Below are positions 35,902-44,789 of a stretch of DNA of 64,000 nt, in pieces. Source of the DNA: Virgibacillus sp. LDC-1. Lineage in GTDB: Bacteria; Bacillota; Bacilli; Bacillales; Amphibacillaceae. Numbering within the stretch: position 1 is the stretch's first letter; each line of letters begins with the position of its first letter. The stretch is from the NCBI RefSeq assembly GCF_030137545.1, contig NZ_JARUVL010000003.1, positions 124,001-188,000 of the forward strand, written 5' to 3'. The notes below the pieces were generated by a model that had not been told where the DNA came from, did no database searches, and saw only the letters and a list, made by a program, of their open reading frames with translations. A program made the position numbers and the translations under genes.

Positions 35902-36285
35902 TTAATTATTTAGTAATGGTAGTTCATTATTCAATTGTTCATAAAGTTGAGTGATTAGTCTTGCACTATAACCAAAATCAATGGGAAGTACAGATTCTGT
36001 TGTCACAGAAAAATCAACCGCTGTTCGAAATGGACGCACCATAATAACCGTCGCAACGATAAACGCTTTTTTTCCTTTTTTAACATGAACACTTATCTCT
36101 CCATGTTCTTCCGAAATCGCATTTATCTCGTATAACGAATTATCTTGAAACAATCCCTTAACAGCATCCATCGCCTTGTCTTTATTTGATTTATAATACC
36201 TCGTTTGAAGCTGATTATCCCAATGCGTATCATTTGTCTCCGCATGATTATTCATATATTTTGATAGTTTATCTCGTAAGGACAA
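35902..36285 (-). CDS. Conserved hypothetical cytosolic protein
   Basis: Not recognised. The frame starts at an ATG at 36306, but GGGG nine bases before a TTG at 36285 suggests (M)[12 protein letters not shown], 127 residues; this start is a judgement. Small, charged, with an alpha/beta look: [13 protein letters not shown], then beta strands around [21 protein letters not shown] and VDFSVTTES, and a C-terminal helix LITQLYEQL. No membrane segment, no signal. It sits 40 nt upstream of nrdR, where B. subtilis has speD; it is not speD. Confidence 0.65.
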   Translation of the reverse strand: MSLRDKLSKYMNNHAETNDTHWDNQLQTRYYKSNKDKAMDAVKGLFQDNSLYEINAISEEHGEISVHVKKGKKAFIVATVIMVRPFRTAVDFSVTTESVLPIDFGYSARLITQLYEQLNNELPLLNN

Positions 36286-36410
36286 TTTATTCAACCCCGT
36301 CATCATATCATAATTAATAGAAAAAAATGTATCACATGTGTCTATTTATGACGAAAAAATGTATTCATTTTATTTTAACATGTTTTTTTAATTTCCCCTA
36401 GTATATGTAT

Positions 36411-36462
36411 AAAAAAGCAGTTGTTCGATTATATCTGCATACAGATAATCAAACAACTGCCT
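36411..36462 (-). terminator. Terminator after gapB
   Basis: Very long stem on the minus strand: GCAGTTGTTTGATTATCTG (36460-36442) with CAGATATAATCGAACAACTGC (36437-36417), then TTTTTTA. Confidence 0.9.
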
Positions 36463-36483
36463 ATCTTCATGTTCAAAATCGAT

Positions 36484-37512
36484 TTAAGAAATTTTCATTT
36501 GTTTTTGATGTAAATGGCTTCCTGCATATTTTACTAAATCAAGCACTCGACGTGAGTACCCCCATTCATTATCATACCACGCTAAAACTTTAATTTTTTT
36601 TCCGTCCATAACCATTGTTGACAAACCATCTACGACAGCAGAATAATCCGTTGTTGTATAATCAATAGAAACAAGTGGTTCATCACTATAATGGATAATG
36701 TTCTTTAGATGAGTATCAGCAGCTTGTTTAAAAGCTAAATTCACCTTGTCTACTGTTACCATTTGCTTGACGTCTACAACTAAATCTACGAGTGACACAT
36801 TTGGTGTAGGTACCCGAAGTGCCATCCCATGAAGCTTTCCGTTCAGGTGAGGGATAACCTCTCCTAAGGCCTTTGCCGCTCCTGTTGAAGTTGGAATAAT
36901 AGACTGGGTGCATCCTCGAGCTCTACGCAAATCTTTATGTGGATTATCTAAATTTTTTTGATCGTTTGTAAAAGCATGTACCGTAGTCATTAAACCATTC
37001 TCAATCGAAAAGTTATCATCTAATACCTTTACGATAGGTGCTAAACAGTTCGTTGTACAAGAGGCATTAGATATAATCACATCCTCCTCGTTTAACGTTT
37101 GTTCATTGACCCCCATTACAATCGTTTTATCTACTTGCTTTCCAGGTGCTGTTATTACCACTTTTTTTGCACCAGCGATAATATGTCGACCCGCTTCTTC
37201 CTTTGTTTTAAATTTTCCAGTTGCTTCCACAACAATGTCAATATTATGTTGCCCCCATGGGAGATCTTCTGGTTGACGTGAATTAACTAGCGCAATATGC
37301 TGTCCATCGATTTCTAAGCTAGAATCAAGCGCTTTCACTTTTCCGTTAAAAATACCATGGACACTATCATATTTTATGAGATGTGCTAATGTTTCGGGAG
37401 GATAACTAGCATTAATTGCAACGACTTCCAATTGATCATCTTGTATAGCCTGGCGAAAAACCATTCGACCAATACGACCAAATCCATTTATTGCGATACG
37501 CGTTTTCTTCAT
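36484..37512 (-). CDS. gapB: Glyceraldehyde-3-phosphate dehydrogenase, gluconeogenic GapB type
   Basis: 342 residues. NAD(P)-binding INGFGRIGRMVFR at the start, catalytic Cys 152 in SNASCTTNCLAP, and AWYDNEWGYS near the end. B. subtilis GapB runs GAPDH toward gluconeogenesis with NADP. Assignment to GapB rather than GapA rests on the position between dnaB/nrdR and coaE, sequence features such as AINASYPPETLAHLIKYD and NDQKNLDNPHKDLRRARGC, and two CcpN-type boxes at its promoter. ATG behind AGGGGGAC. Confidence 0.92.
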   Translation of the reverse strand: MKKTRIAINGFGRIGRMVFRQAIQDDQLEVVAINASYPPETLAHLIKYDSVHGIFNGKVKALDSSLEIDGQHIALVNSRQPEDLPWGQHNIDIVVEATGKFKTKEEAGRHIIAGAKKVVITAPGKQVDKTIVMGVNEQTLNEEDVIISNASCTTNCLAPIVKVLDDNFSIENGLMTTVHAFTNDQKNLDNPHKDLRRARGCTQSIIPTSTGAAKALGEVIPHLNGKLHGMALRVPTPNVSLVDLVVDVKQMVTVDKVNLAFKQAADTHLKNIIHYSDEPLVSIDYTTTDYSAVVDGLSTMVMDGKKIKVLAWYDNEWGYSRRVLDLVKYAGSHLHQKQMKIS

Positions 37513-37526
37513 TTATAGTCCCCCTA

Positions 37527-37537
37527 TATATGTCATA
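37527..37537. promoter_or_regulatory. CcpN-type box (proximal) at gapB
   Basis: TATGACATATA on the minus strand fits the CcpN consensus TRTGHYATAYW at every position. It lies 15 nt before the gapB ATG, downstream of the likely transcription start. Confidence 0.7.
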
Positions 37538-37561
37538 CTTTTTTCAGCTTTTTCCACCAAT

Positions 37562-37572
37562 AGTATAACATA
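37562..37572. promoter_or_regulatory. CcpN-type box (distal) overlapping the gapB -10
   Basis: TATGTTATACT on the minus strand also fits TRTGHYATAYW completely and contains TATACT, the likely -10 of gapB. CcpN represses gapB on glucose in B. subtilis. Confidence 0.7.
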
Positions 37573-37651
37573 TTCATTATAAAAATGCGGGTAACTTTTG
37601 CATTTTTAATATGTTTAATTATTCAGAAAAAAATGATTACGATAACATAAA

Positions 37652-37689
37652 TTGAAGAGCTCCTTATGTTCTACATTGGGGAGCTCTCC
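37652..37689 (-). terminator. Hairpin after coaE
   Basis: AGAGCTCC (37687-37680 as read on the minus strand) pairs with GGAGCTCT (37663-37656), followed by TCAATTTATG. Strong stem, weak T-run. Confidence 0.55.
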
Positions 37690-37694
37690 ATGTC

Positions 37695-38294
37695 TTATAA
37701 AATATTCCAACTAACTAAGATTTCACGTAACTGTTGATAAGATTCAAATTTTGATCCGTTATTATCAATGACTGCATCGGCAAGCTTCGCCTTTTCAGCC
37801 ACAGGCATTTGTGCTTGGATACGTTGCATTGCCTCTTCCCTCGAATAAGCGTTTCTCGCCATTAAGCGTTCTAATTGTATTTCCTCATCAACATAAACAA
37901 CCATCGTTTTATCAACAAGTTGTGTTAACTTACTTTCAAACAAAAGTGGAATATCAAGGACGATACAAGAAGCTCCATTTTTTATTAATGCATCCCGACG
38001 CAGAAGCATTTTTTCTCTTACAGCAGGATGAACAATTGCATTAAGCTGTTTTCGCTTTTCCTCATCTGCAAATATAATCGTACCCAGCTTCGGTCGATCA
38101 ACCGTATGATCTGGACGTAATACTTCTGTTCCAAAGGCTTTGATAATTAATTTGTAAGCCTTCTCTCCTGGCATGACAACCTCACGTGCAATTTTATCTG
38201 CGTCAATAACAGGAATATCAAAATCATCAAACATTAAAGAAACCGTACTCTTTCCACTAGCAATGCTTCCGGTTAATCCGATAACTAATGTCAT
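37695..38294 (-). CDS. coaE: Dephospho-CoA kinase
   Basis: 199 residues from the ATG at 38294 (MTLVIGLTG) behind AAAAGGAG; the frame is open ten codons further up without a site. P-loop GLTGSIASGKST at 6-17, adenylate-kinase-like fold, with VIDADKIAREVV and IPLLFESKL, and the lid region. Adds the 3'-phosphate to dephospho-CoA in the last step of CoA synthesis. 37 nt after mutM in the polA-mutM-coaE operon; B. subtilis ytaF between mutM and coaE is missing here. Confidence 0.94.
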   Translation of the reverse strand: MTLVIGLTGSIASGKSTVSLMFDDFDIPVIDADKIAREVVMPGEKAYKLIIKAFGTEVLRPDHTVDRPKLGTIIFADEEKRKQLNAIVHPAVREKMLLRRDALIKNGASCIVLDIPLLFESKLTQLVDKTMVVYVDEEIQLERLMARNAYSREEAMQRIQAQMPVAEKAKLADAVIDNNGSKFESYQQLREILVSWNIL

Positions 38295-38331
38295 AGATAT
38301 ACTCCTTTTCACGATCGATGTCATAACTTAT

Positions 38332-39156
38332 TTATTTTTGACATGTCATACATACATGTGTTCCACGACCGCCTACTTTTAGCTTTACAATCGCTTTACC
38401 ACAATTTTTACATGGTGTATTCTCCTGTCCATAAACAAATAGCTGCTGTTGAAACAACCCCATTTCACCTTGCCCGTTTACGTAAGATCTTATCGTTGTT
38501 CCGCCTTGCTTTACCGCTTCCTCTAGCGTAATAATAGCTTGCTGTTGAATAGCACGTGCTTCTGTTTTGGTTAGCTTGTTCGCTTTTCTTAACGGATGTA
38601 CACCAGCTTTAAATAATGTTTCATCAACGTATATGTTACCAAGTCCTGCTACAACCGTTTGATCAAGTAAGACCGCTTTAATAACTCGATTTGTCTTCTT
38701 TAATTTTTCGTAAAAGTAAGCGAAGGAAAATTCGACATCAAATGGATCTGGTCCAAGTTGAATCAAGGGCTTTTGCTTCATTTCCTCGCCCTTGTTCAAA
38801 ACATGCATGGTACCAAACTTACGAACATCATTATATCGGAGCTCTTGCCCATTCGTAAAAGCAAAAATGACGTGGGTATGTTTTTTAATTGGGTCGTTCG
38901 TATCATCCACACTATATTTGCCTTCCATACGCAAATGGGATACAAGTGTATAATCATCTAGATCAAACAACAAATACTTCCCTTTTCTTCGGATAGCTTG
39001 TATCGTTTGTCCACAAAGTATCTGCTTAAATATCTCACTATCGTCTGGACTTTTAATAATTTTGGGCCAGTGCACTTGAATCGAAGCAATTGTTTTTCCA
39101 ATAACAAATCGTTGTAAAGTTTTTCTAATGGTTTCTACCTCAGGTAATTCTGGCAT
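38332..39156 (-). CDS. mutM: Formamidopyrimidine-DNA glycosylase
   Basis: 274 residues starting MPELPEVETIRKTLQ; the N-terminal Pro and Glu 3 are the catalytic residues of this glycosylase/AP lyase, which removes 8-oxoguanine. H2TH region near ILLDQTV-like VIKAVLLDQTVVAGLGNIYVDE, and a C-terminal zinc finger with CKNC...CMTC (about 248-271, containing GRGTHVC). 12 nt after polA, so same transcript. Confidence 0.95.
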   Translation of the reverse strand: MPELPEVETIRKTLQRFVIGKTIASIQVHWPKIIKSPDDSEIFKQILCGQTIQAIRRKGKYLLFDLDDYTLVSHLRMEGKYSVDDTNDPIKKHTHVIFAFTNGQELRYNDVRKFGTMHVLNKGEEMKQKPLIQLGPDPFDVEFSFAYFYEKLKKTNRVIKAVLLDQTVVAGLGNIYVDETLFKAGVHPLRKANKLTKTEARAIQQQAIITLEEAVKQGGTTIRSYVNGQGEMGLFQQQLFVYGQENTPCKNCGKAIVKLKVGGRGTHVCMTCQK

Positions 39157-39168
39157 TCTCGTTTCCCC

Positions 39169-41805
39169 TTACTTCGCATCAAACCAGCTTTGTCCATAAG
39201 CATAATCGACTTTTAAAGGAACTTCTAATTCTACAGTTTGTTCCATACTGGTTGGTACTATTTCTTTTAATTGATTAATTTCCTTTTGTGGTGCTTCTAA
39301 TATTAATTCATCATGCACTTGCAGCAGTATTCGAGCCTCTAACTTTTCTTCTTTTAGCTTCTCATTAAGATCAAGCATTGCTTTCTTTATAATGTCAGCC
39401 GCGCTCCCTTGAATAGGGGTATTCATTGCTGTCCGTTCTGCAAAGCTACGCAGATTAAAGTTTCTGCTTGTAATGTCAGGTAAATACCTTCTGCGATGCA
39501 TTAATGTAGTGACATAGCCTTGATGCTTTGCTTGTTGAACGATTTCTTCCATGTATTGTTTTACCCCTGGATAGCTTTCAAAATAACGCTCGATAAATTG
39601 TTTTGCTTCTTTACGGGTTATCCCAAGATTTTGTGATAATCCGTAATCACTAATGCCATAAACAATTCCAAAATTAACTGCTTTCGCTTGTCGGCGCATA
39701 TTTGAAGTTACTTCGTCTTTTTCAACGTGGAATACATCCATTGCAGTTTGCGTGTGGATATCCACATCATGATTAAAAGCAGCAATTAACTTTTCATCCT
39801 TGGCAATGTGTGCTAATACCCGTAATTCGATTTGGGAATAATCCGCCGCAAACATGATCCAGTCTTTTTCTGAAGGAACAAAGGCGTGGCGAATCTTTCT
39901 GCCTTCCTCCAGTCGAATCGGGATATTTTGTAGGTTAGGATCAATCGAACTTAATCTTCCTGTTTGTGTTAAGGCTTGATTAAATCGCGTATGGATTTTA
40001 TGAGTGTCCTTATCCACTACCTTTAATAAACCTTCTACGTAAGTAGACTGTAATTTACCAAGCTGACGATATAGCAAAATTTTAGGAATAATCGCATGTT
40101 CATTCTCAAGCTGTTCTAACACATCTGCCGCCGTTGAATAGCCGGTTTTTGTCTTTTTAACAACTGGAAGGCCAAGCTTTTCAAATAAAATGGGACCAAG
40201 CTGCTTTGGAGAATTTAAATTAAAGGTTTCTCCTGCAAGATCATAAATTTCTTCCTCTATCGTTGACAATCGATCTTTTAATTCAGCTTTCATTTTCTTT
40301 AAGCGATCTACATCAACCATAACACCTGTATGCTCCATCTCACCAAGAATGAGCGCTAACGGTAGTTCTAGCTCCATTAGAAGCGCATACTGCTCATTAT
40401 TCTCCAGCTGTGCTCTGATGTCAGCTTGTAAATCAAATAATAGCTTTGTTTTACGAACAACATGTTCTGCTAATATTTCCTGCTCTGGAACCTTTAGCTT
40501 TGCTCCCTTGCCATAAACCTCTTCATCGAAATGTACTCCCTTTCGATCCATACGATACGCAATCGCCGGAATGCTATGGTTATTTTCTGAAGGGTTTAAT
40601 AAATAGGAGGCAAGAAGCATATCAAATACGATTCCTTCCATGTTAATTCCTTTATTCTTAAGCATTACTAATGTTTTTTTGGCATCAAACACATATTTTT
40701 CTTTCGTTTTATCTGCTGCCCATCGTTTAAAGGTATCTGATGCTAATGCTACTTTAACCGGGATAAAGTAGGCTTCTTTATCATTTACAATTCCGATTCC
40801 TTCAATTGGTGTCTGATGATAATTATCTGTCAACGTCTCCAAAAAAATAGCTTCTTTCCCGGTAAAAGCGTCATCATTGATATGCTCTAAAATAGTAAAC
40901 GATATTTCCTCTAGCGCTTCTGCATTGTCACCAGAATCTTCTTCCACATCAATTCTCGTTAATAGCGACTGAAAACCGAGATCCTTGAAAACTGGTGAAA
41001 CCTGCTGAGGATGGAAACCGTCATAAACTAGATCATCTATAGAAATTGTGATAGGAGAAGCACAATTAATCGTTGCGAGCTCTTTACTCATAAAGGCATC
41101 CGATTTATGTGTAATTAACTTTTCTTTTAACTTTTTCCCACTTATTTGATCCAATGCTTGATAAATGTTTTCTAAGGTATGGTGCTCTTTTAATAATTTA
41201 GTAGCTGTTTTTTGACCAACACCTGGAACACCGGGAATATTGTCTGAAGCATCTCCCATTAATGCCTTCATATCCACAATCTGGTCTGCTGAAAGTTCCA
41301 TCTTCTCTTTCATAAAGGCAGGTGTATAAACATCAACGTCACTTATCCCTTTTTTAGTTAATGCAACATTTACATGGTCTGATACAAGCTGTAGAAGGTC
41401 TTTATCTCCTGATATAACAGCGACATCCCATTTTTTCTCATCCCCTTGCTTTGCTAATGTTCCAATAATATCGTCTGCCTCATATTGATCAAGCTGATAG
41501 TACTTAATCTGAAATGCATCAAGCAGTTCTTTCACAAGAGGAAATTGTTCTGATAATTCAGGTGGCGTCTTTTGTCTTCCGCCTTTATATTCTTGATAAG
41601 TAGCATGTCGAAAGGTTGTCTTTCCTGCATCAAAAGCGACAAGGATATGTGAAGGCTTTTGTTCCTCCAATATTTTTAAAAGCATTGTAGTAAAACCATA
41701 GACTGCATTTGTATAAACACCTTTATCATTATTTAACAATGGTAAAGCAAAAAATGCGCGGTATATAATACTATTTCCATCGATTAAAACGAGTTTTTTC
41801 GTCAA
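39169..41805 (-). CDS. polA: DNA polymerase I
   Basis: 878 residues from a TTG at 41805 (MTKKLVLIDGNSIIYRA), eight bases after AGGAGG. N-terminal 5' nuclease (about 1-290) with GDKDLLQLV and MGDASDNIPGVPGVGQKTA. The middle domain (about 295-465) has the 3'-5' exonuclease fold but lacks the catalytic acids, as in other Bacillus PolA; the polymerase domain (about 480-878) shows motif A FAADYSQIELRVLAH, motif B RRQAKAVNFGIVYG and motif C LLQVHDELILE. Lagging-strand processing and repair synthesis. Followed by mutM and coaE. Confidence 0.95.
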   Translation of the reverse strand: MTKKLVLIDGNSIIYRAFFALPLLNNDKGVYTNAVYGFTTMLLKILEEQKPSHILVAFDAGKTTFRHATYQEYKGGRQKTPPELSEQFPLVKELLDAFQIKYYQLDQYEADDIIGTLAKQGDEKKWDVAVISGDKDLLQLVSDHVNVALTKKGISDVDVYTPAFMKEKMELSADQIVDMKALMGDASDNIPGVPGVGQKTATKLLKEHHTLENIYQALDQISGKKLKEKLITHKSDAFMSKELATINCASPITISIDDLVYDGFHPQQVSPVFKDLGFQSLLTRIDVEEDSGDNAEALEEISFTILEHINDDAFTGKEAIFLETLTDNYHQTPIEGIGIVNDKEAYFIPVKVALASDTFKRWAADKTKEKYVFDAKKTLVMLKNKGINMEGIVFDMLLASYLLNPSENNHSIPAIAYRMDRKGVHFDEEVYGKGAKLKVPEQEILAEHVVRKTKLLFDLQADIRAQLENNEQYALLMELELPLALILGEMEHTGVMVDVDRLKKMKAELKDRLSTIEEEIYDLAGETFNLNSPKQLGPILFEKLGLPVVKKTKTGYSTAADVLEQLENEHAIIPKILLYRQLGKLQSTYVEGLLKVVDKDTHKIHTRFNQALTQTGRLSSIDPNLQNIPIRLEEGRKIRHAFVPSEKDWIMFAADYSQIELRVLAHIAKDEKLIAAFNHDVDIHTQTAMDVFHVEKDEVTSNMRRQAKAVNFGIVYGISDYGLSQNLGITRKEAKQFIERYFESYPGVKQYMEEIVQQAKHQGYVTTLMHRRRYLPDITSRNFNLRSFAERTAMNTPIQGSAADIIKKAMLDLNEKLKEEKLEARILLQVHDELILEAPQKEINQLKEIVPTSMEQTVELEVPLKVDYAYGQSWFDAK

Positions 41806-41880
41806 GCGTACTGCCTCCTCTTTCACTAATATCTGCTGTTTATTTTATCACTATTTTTCGTGAAGTTAAAAACAATTACT

Positions 41881-42018
41881 TTAACCGCTCTTATCGCTTT
41901 TTTTCAATTCTCTTACTTCATCTTCTAAAATTCGAATTCTTCGTTGCATACGATAAATAGTCGGTAAATATGCAATAATAATTACGATAATAATTAAAGC
42001 AATTTCTGCTGCTTTCAT
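41881..42018 (-). CDS. Small membrane protein with coiled-coil tail
   Basis: 45 residues from an ATG at 42018 behind AGGGGGAATAC. One membrane helix (about 4-21, AEIALIIIVIIIAYLPTIY) and a charged heptad-like tail RRIRILEDEVRELKKSDKSG. The good ribosome binding site and sensible composition support a real gene. It stands between phoR and polA on the same strand, 69 nt after phoR; no family recognised. Confidence 0.6.
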   Translation of the reverse strand: MKAAEIALIIIVIIIAYLPTIYRMQRRIRILEDEVRELKKSDKSG

Positions 42019-42087
42019 TAAGTATTCCCCCTTATTCGTTCTCTTTCTCTTATTATAAAGCAAAACACCCTCTTAGGAGGATGTTTT

Positions 42088-43464
42088 CTATTCGTGTTGC
42101 TTTTTTGGAAGCAAAATTGTAAAAGTAGAGCCTTTTCCATGCTCACTTTCAACGGTAATTTTCCCTTTATGAACTTCGATAATATGCTTTACGATTGCTA
42201 GACCCAATCCTGTTCCACCAGTATTTCGACTCCGCGCCTTATCCACACGATAAAAACGCTCAAAAATCCTGCCAATTGCTTCCTGTGGAATTCCAATACC
42301 GCTATCTTTTATAACAAACGTGACAAAATCATCTGAATCTAATACAGTGAGCTCCACTTTCCCTTGTGGTCCTGTGTAATTCACAGCATTCTCCAGTAAA
42401 TTGATTAAAATTTGTTTTACTTTATAACGATCTGCTGTAAATGTAATATTATCATCCATTTTAATGGTCAATTGAATGTTTTTTTCCTCTATTTTTTGTT
42501 TAATAACAGGAATTACTTCATCCACTAAATTTCGAATTTCAACTGGTGACACAGATAATTGGATTTCATCCTTCTCTAATCGAGATAAGGTGAGTAAATC
42601 ATCTATTAAATTTTGCAGTCGTGTGCTTTCCTCATAAATGATGTTAAGAAATTGTCCATTTGTTTCATCGTTTCCGGATTCTTCATCCAATAACGTTTCT
42701 GCAAAACCTTTAATAGAAGTGATTGGTGTTTTTAGCTCATGAGATACATTGGCAACAAAATCCTTCCGCATGACCTCTAGCCGCTTTAATTCTGTAATAT
42801 CATAAAATACAAGCACTGCACCTTTTAGTAAGTTCCGTTCATTGAATATCGGGGCTCCAACTATTTCTATGTGACGTTCTCCTTGTCCACTTGCCTTTGT
42901 AAAGGACTGTTTCACATTTCTTTCATATAGAAACGCATCCTGTACAGTACGATGAATCTTTTCGTTTTCAATCACATCATAATATAAATAACCGATATAA
43001 TCTTTCTGTGTTTTTCCAAACATAGAAAGGAACTTTCGATTCACTAGATGGATATAGCCTTTTCCATCTATTAAAACAAGTCCGCTTTCAGTATTATCTA
43101 TTACCGTAGAAAGTTGTTCTGATTGAATTTGTTCCTGAATCGATAATTCACTTAAATTTCGTGCAAGTACATTTATTTTTCGTGTAAGCTCCCCTACAAT
43201 TCCATTTATCGGATGGTGAATGCGTGCACGATAATTTCCCCGAACAAGTTCATCCATTGTTCGTGATGCTTTATGTATTGGTTTAATATAACGGTCAAAG
43301 ATATGAAGTAATCCTAAAATCAAAATAATAAATTCTACTGCCAAAATAGAGATTAATAATAAAATATCCTCCATGATAAAGCTTAAAAATACTCCACTAA
43401 GTACAATAACGACAAATAAACCGATGGCATAACCAAACAGAGATTTAGAAAATATTGCTTTCAT
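42088..43464 (-). CDS. phoR: Phosphate-responsive sensor kinase PhoR, short form
   Basis: 458 residues against about 579 in B. subtilis. Two helices at about 11-30 and 34-54 are joined by only Met-Glu-Asp, so the extracellular sensor domain is absent. Then HAMP (about 57-108), PAS (about 115-225), HisKA with His 242 in NVSHELKTPITS, and HATPase with N-box NLLENAVNYT, G1 DSGIGIP, F FERFYRV and G2 GTGLGLAIV. Its start overlaps the phoP stop (ATGA). PhoR phosphorylates PhoP when phosphate or wall-teichoic-acid intermediates signal starvation. Confidence 0.9.
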   Translation of the reverse strand: MKAIFSKSLFGYAIGLFVVIVLSGVFLSFIMEDILLLISILAVEFIILILGLLHIFDRYIKPIHKASRTMDELVRGNYRARIHHPINGIVGELTRKINVLARNLSELSIQEQIQSEQLSTVIDNTESGLVLIDGKGYIHLVNRKFLSMFGKTQKDYIGYLYYDVIENEKIHRTVQDAFLYERNVKQSFTKASGQGERHIEIVGAPIFNERNLLKGAVLVFYDITELKRLEVMRKDFVANVSHELKTPITSIKGFAETLLDEESGNDETNGQFLNIIYEESTRLQNLIDDLLTLSRLEKDEIQLSVSPVEIRNLVDEVIPVIKQKIEEKNIQLTIKMDDNITFTADRYKVKQILINLLENAVNYTGPQGKVELTVLDSDDFVTFVIKDSGIGIPQEAIGRIFERFYRVDKARSRNTGGTGLGLAIVKHIIEVHKGKITVESEHGKGSTFTILLPKKQHE

Positions 43465-44153
43465 GATGTCGGATCCTCCATTTTATAACCCAGCCCTCTT
43501 ATTGTTTTAATGTACATTGGCTTTCGTGTATTTGATTCAATTTTTTCACGTAAATGACTTACGTGCACATCTACTATACGCGTATCTCCAGCAAAGTCAT
43601 AATTCCAAACCGCACTTAATAATTGATCTCTGGAAAGCACCTTGTCTTTATTTGTTGCCATATAATAGAGAAGTTCAAATTCTTTTCGAGTAAATAGAAT
43701 CGTATTACTATCTTTCTCTACTTCGTAACGCTCTGGATATATCGTAATATCACCGATTTGCAAAGATGTAAATTCTTGCACCTTTTTATTCGTTCGTCGT
43801 AATATTGCTTTTACCCTAGCGACAACTTCTTTCGGACTAAATGGCTTCGTTAAATAGTCATCCGCACCAAGCTCAAGTCCGAGGATTTTATCTAGCTCTT
43901 CGTCACGTGCAGTTAGCATTAATATCGGGGTGTCGATTTTATTTTGGCGTAGACGTTTACAAACTTCCATTCCGTCCATCTCTGGAAGCATCAAATCTAA
44001 TATGATTAAATCATATTCATTATTCTCCGCTTTTCTCACTGCATCAAGTCCATTGTACGCAATCTCTGTTTCAAAGCCAGATTTTTGCAAGTTAAATGTT
44101 AGCAACGTTACAATTGATTGTTCATCATCAACAATTAATACTTTTTGTCCCAA
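43461..44153 (-). CDS. phoP: Response regulator PhoP
   Basis: 230 residues. Receiver domain 1-120 with acidic pocket DDE (9-11), phospho-acceptor Asp 53 in ILDLMLPEMDG and switch Lys in DYLTKPF. C-terminal OmpR-type winged helix (about 130-228) with TRKEFELLYYMATN and IRGLGYKME. Regulates phosphate-starvation genes as a dimer. First gene of phoPR; overlaps phoR by 4 nt. No clear Pho box pair found upstream. Confidence 0.93.
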   Translation of the reverse strand: MGQKVLIVDDEQSIVTLLTFNLQKSGFETEIAYNGLDAVRKAENNEYDLIILDLMLPEMDGMEVCKRLRQNKIDTPILMLTARDEELDKILGLELGADDYLTKPFSPKEVVARVKAILRRTNKKVQEFTSLQIGDITIYPERYEVEKDSNTILFTRKEFELLYYMATNKDKVLSRDQLLSAVWNYDFAGDTRIVDVHVSHLREKIESNTRKPMYIKTIRGLGYKMEDPTS

Positions 44154-44281
44154 TATGCCACCTCACTCCAACAAATGTTCTTTCTATCCTATCACATTCA
44201 TCTTACAATGAAACGGCAATAAAAGGAACATAAGTTACTGATTGTAAAGAAAAATTTACGTTTGTCTGAAAGAAAACGCTA

Positions 44282-44758
44282 TTAGAAAAAATTCTCCAAT
44301 GAATTTGCAGTGAGCGAATTTAGCTTATGCGGAGGGCAAACATACATCTTCCCAGAAATGACCTCATCCCCTTCTTCATCAAAGCCTACTGCAGATATTT
44401 CAACCATATGGTTGGCGTGATCAATAGAAATTATTTCAACTACGAATGTGATCTCTGTATAATGAAATACTGGTTTAGGGTACGTCATGTCTTGCTTCAC
44501 GATGTGACTCCCAGGTCCAGGAAGATGCATGGAAATAACTGCGGAAATCATTCCACATAACATGACAGAAGGAACAATCGGTTTGCTATAAGATGTCTGG
44601 GAAGCATAATCATGCTGGATATATAATGGGTTTGCATCGTTCGTTAACCCTAAATATAACAGGAGATCCTTATCCTCAATTCGATATACGGACTTATAAC
44701 GATCACCAATGGCGAGCATATTAATTTGTTTTCCTAGATTTCTCTTTTTTCCTATCAT
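44282..44758 (-). CDS. MaoC-like hot-dog dehydratase
   Basis: 158 residues from an ATG behind AAGGGGTGAA. Hot-dog fold of the MaoC/(R)-specific enoyl-CoA hydratase group: LTNDANPLYIQHDYA contains the Asp and His that form the catalytic pair in this family (D-x4-H pattern), followed by IVPSVMLCGMISAVI and the C-terminal strands. Probable acyl-CoA/acyl-ACP hydratase; substrate unknown. It lies between phoP and mdh on the same strand, behind a cre-like palindrome and after the mdh terminator, so it is its own unit. Confidence 0.78.
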   Translation of the reverse strand: MIGKKRNLGKQINMLAIGDRYKSVYRIEDKDLLLYLGLTNDANPLYIQHDYASQTSYSKPIVPSVMLCGMISAVISMHLPGPGSHIVKQDMTYPKPVFHYTEITFVVEIISIDHANHMVEISAVGFDEEGDEVISGKMYVCPPHKLNSLTANSLENFF

Positions 44759-44775
44759 AAATTCACCCCTTTTAA

Positions 44776-44789
44776 TGTAAGCGCTTACT
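44776..44789. promoter_or_regulatory. cre-like site upstream of the MaoC-type gene
   Basis: TGTAAGCGCTTACT fits the cre consensus TGWAANCGNTNWCA at 13 of 14 positions and contains the perfect palindrome TAAGCGCTTA. On the minus strand it begins three bases after TACAAT, the likely -10, so CcpA would block initiation. Confidence 0.65.

Noticed and set aside
44265-44278. Second cre-like sequence near the end of the MaoC gene (AGAAAACGCTATTA)
   Set aside because: Several mismatches and no gene directly downstream on the transcript.
44154-44281. Possible Pho box repeats (TTTACA then TAACTT) upstream of phoP
   Set aside because: Only one good half-site; spacing and second repeat too weak to claim autoregulation.
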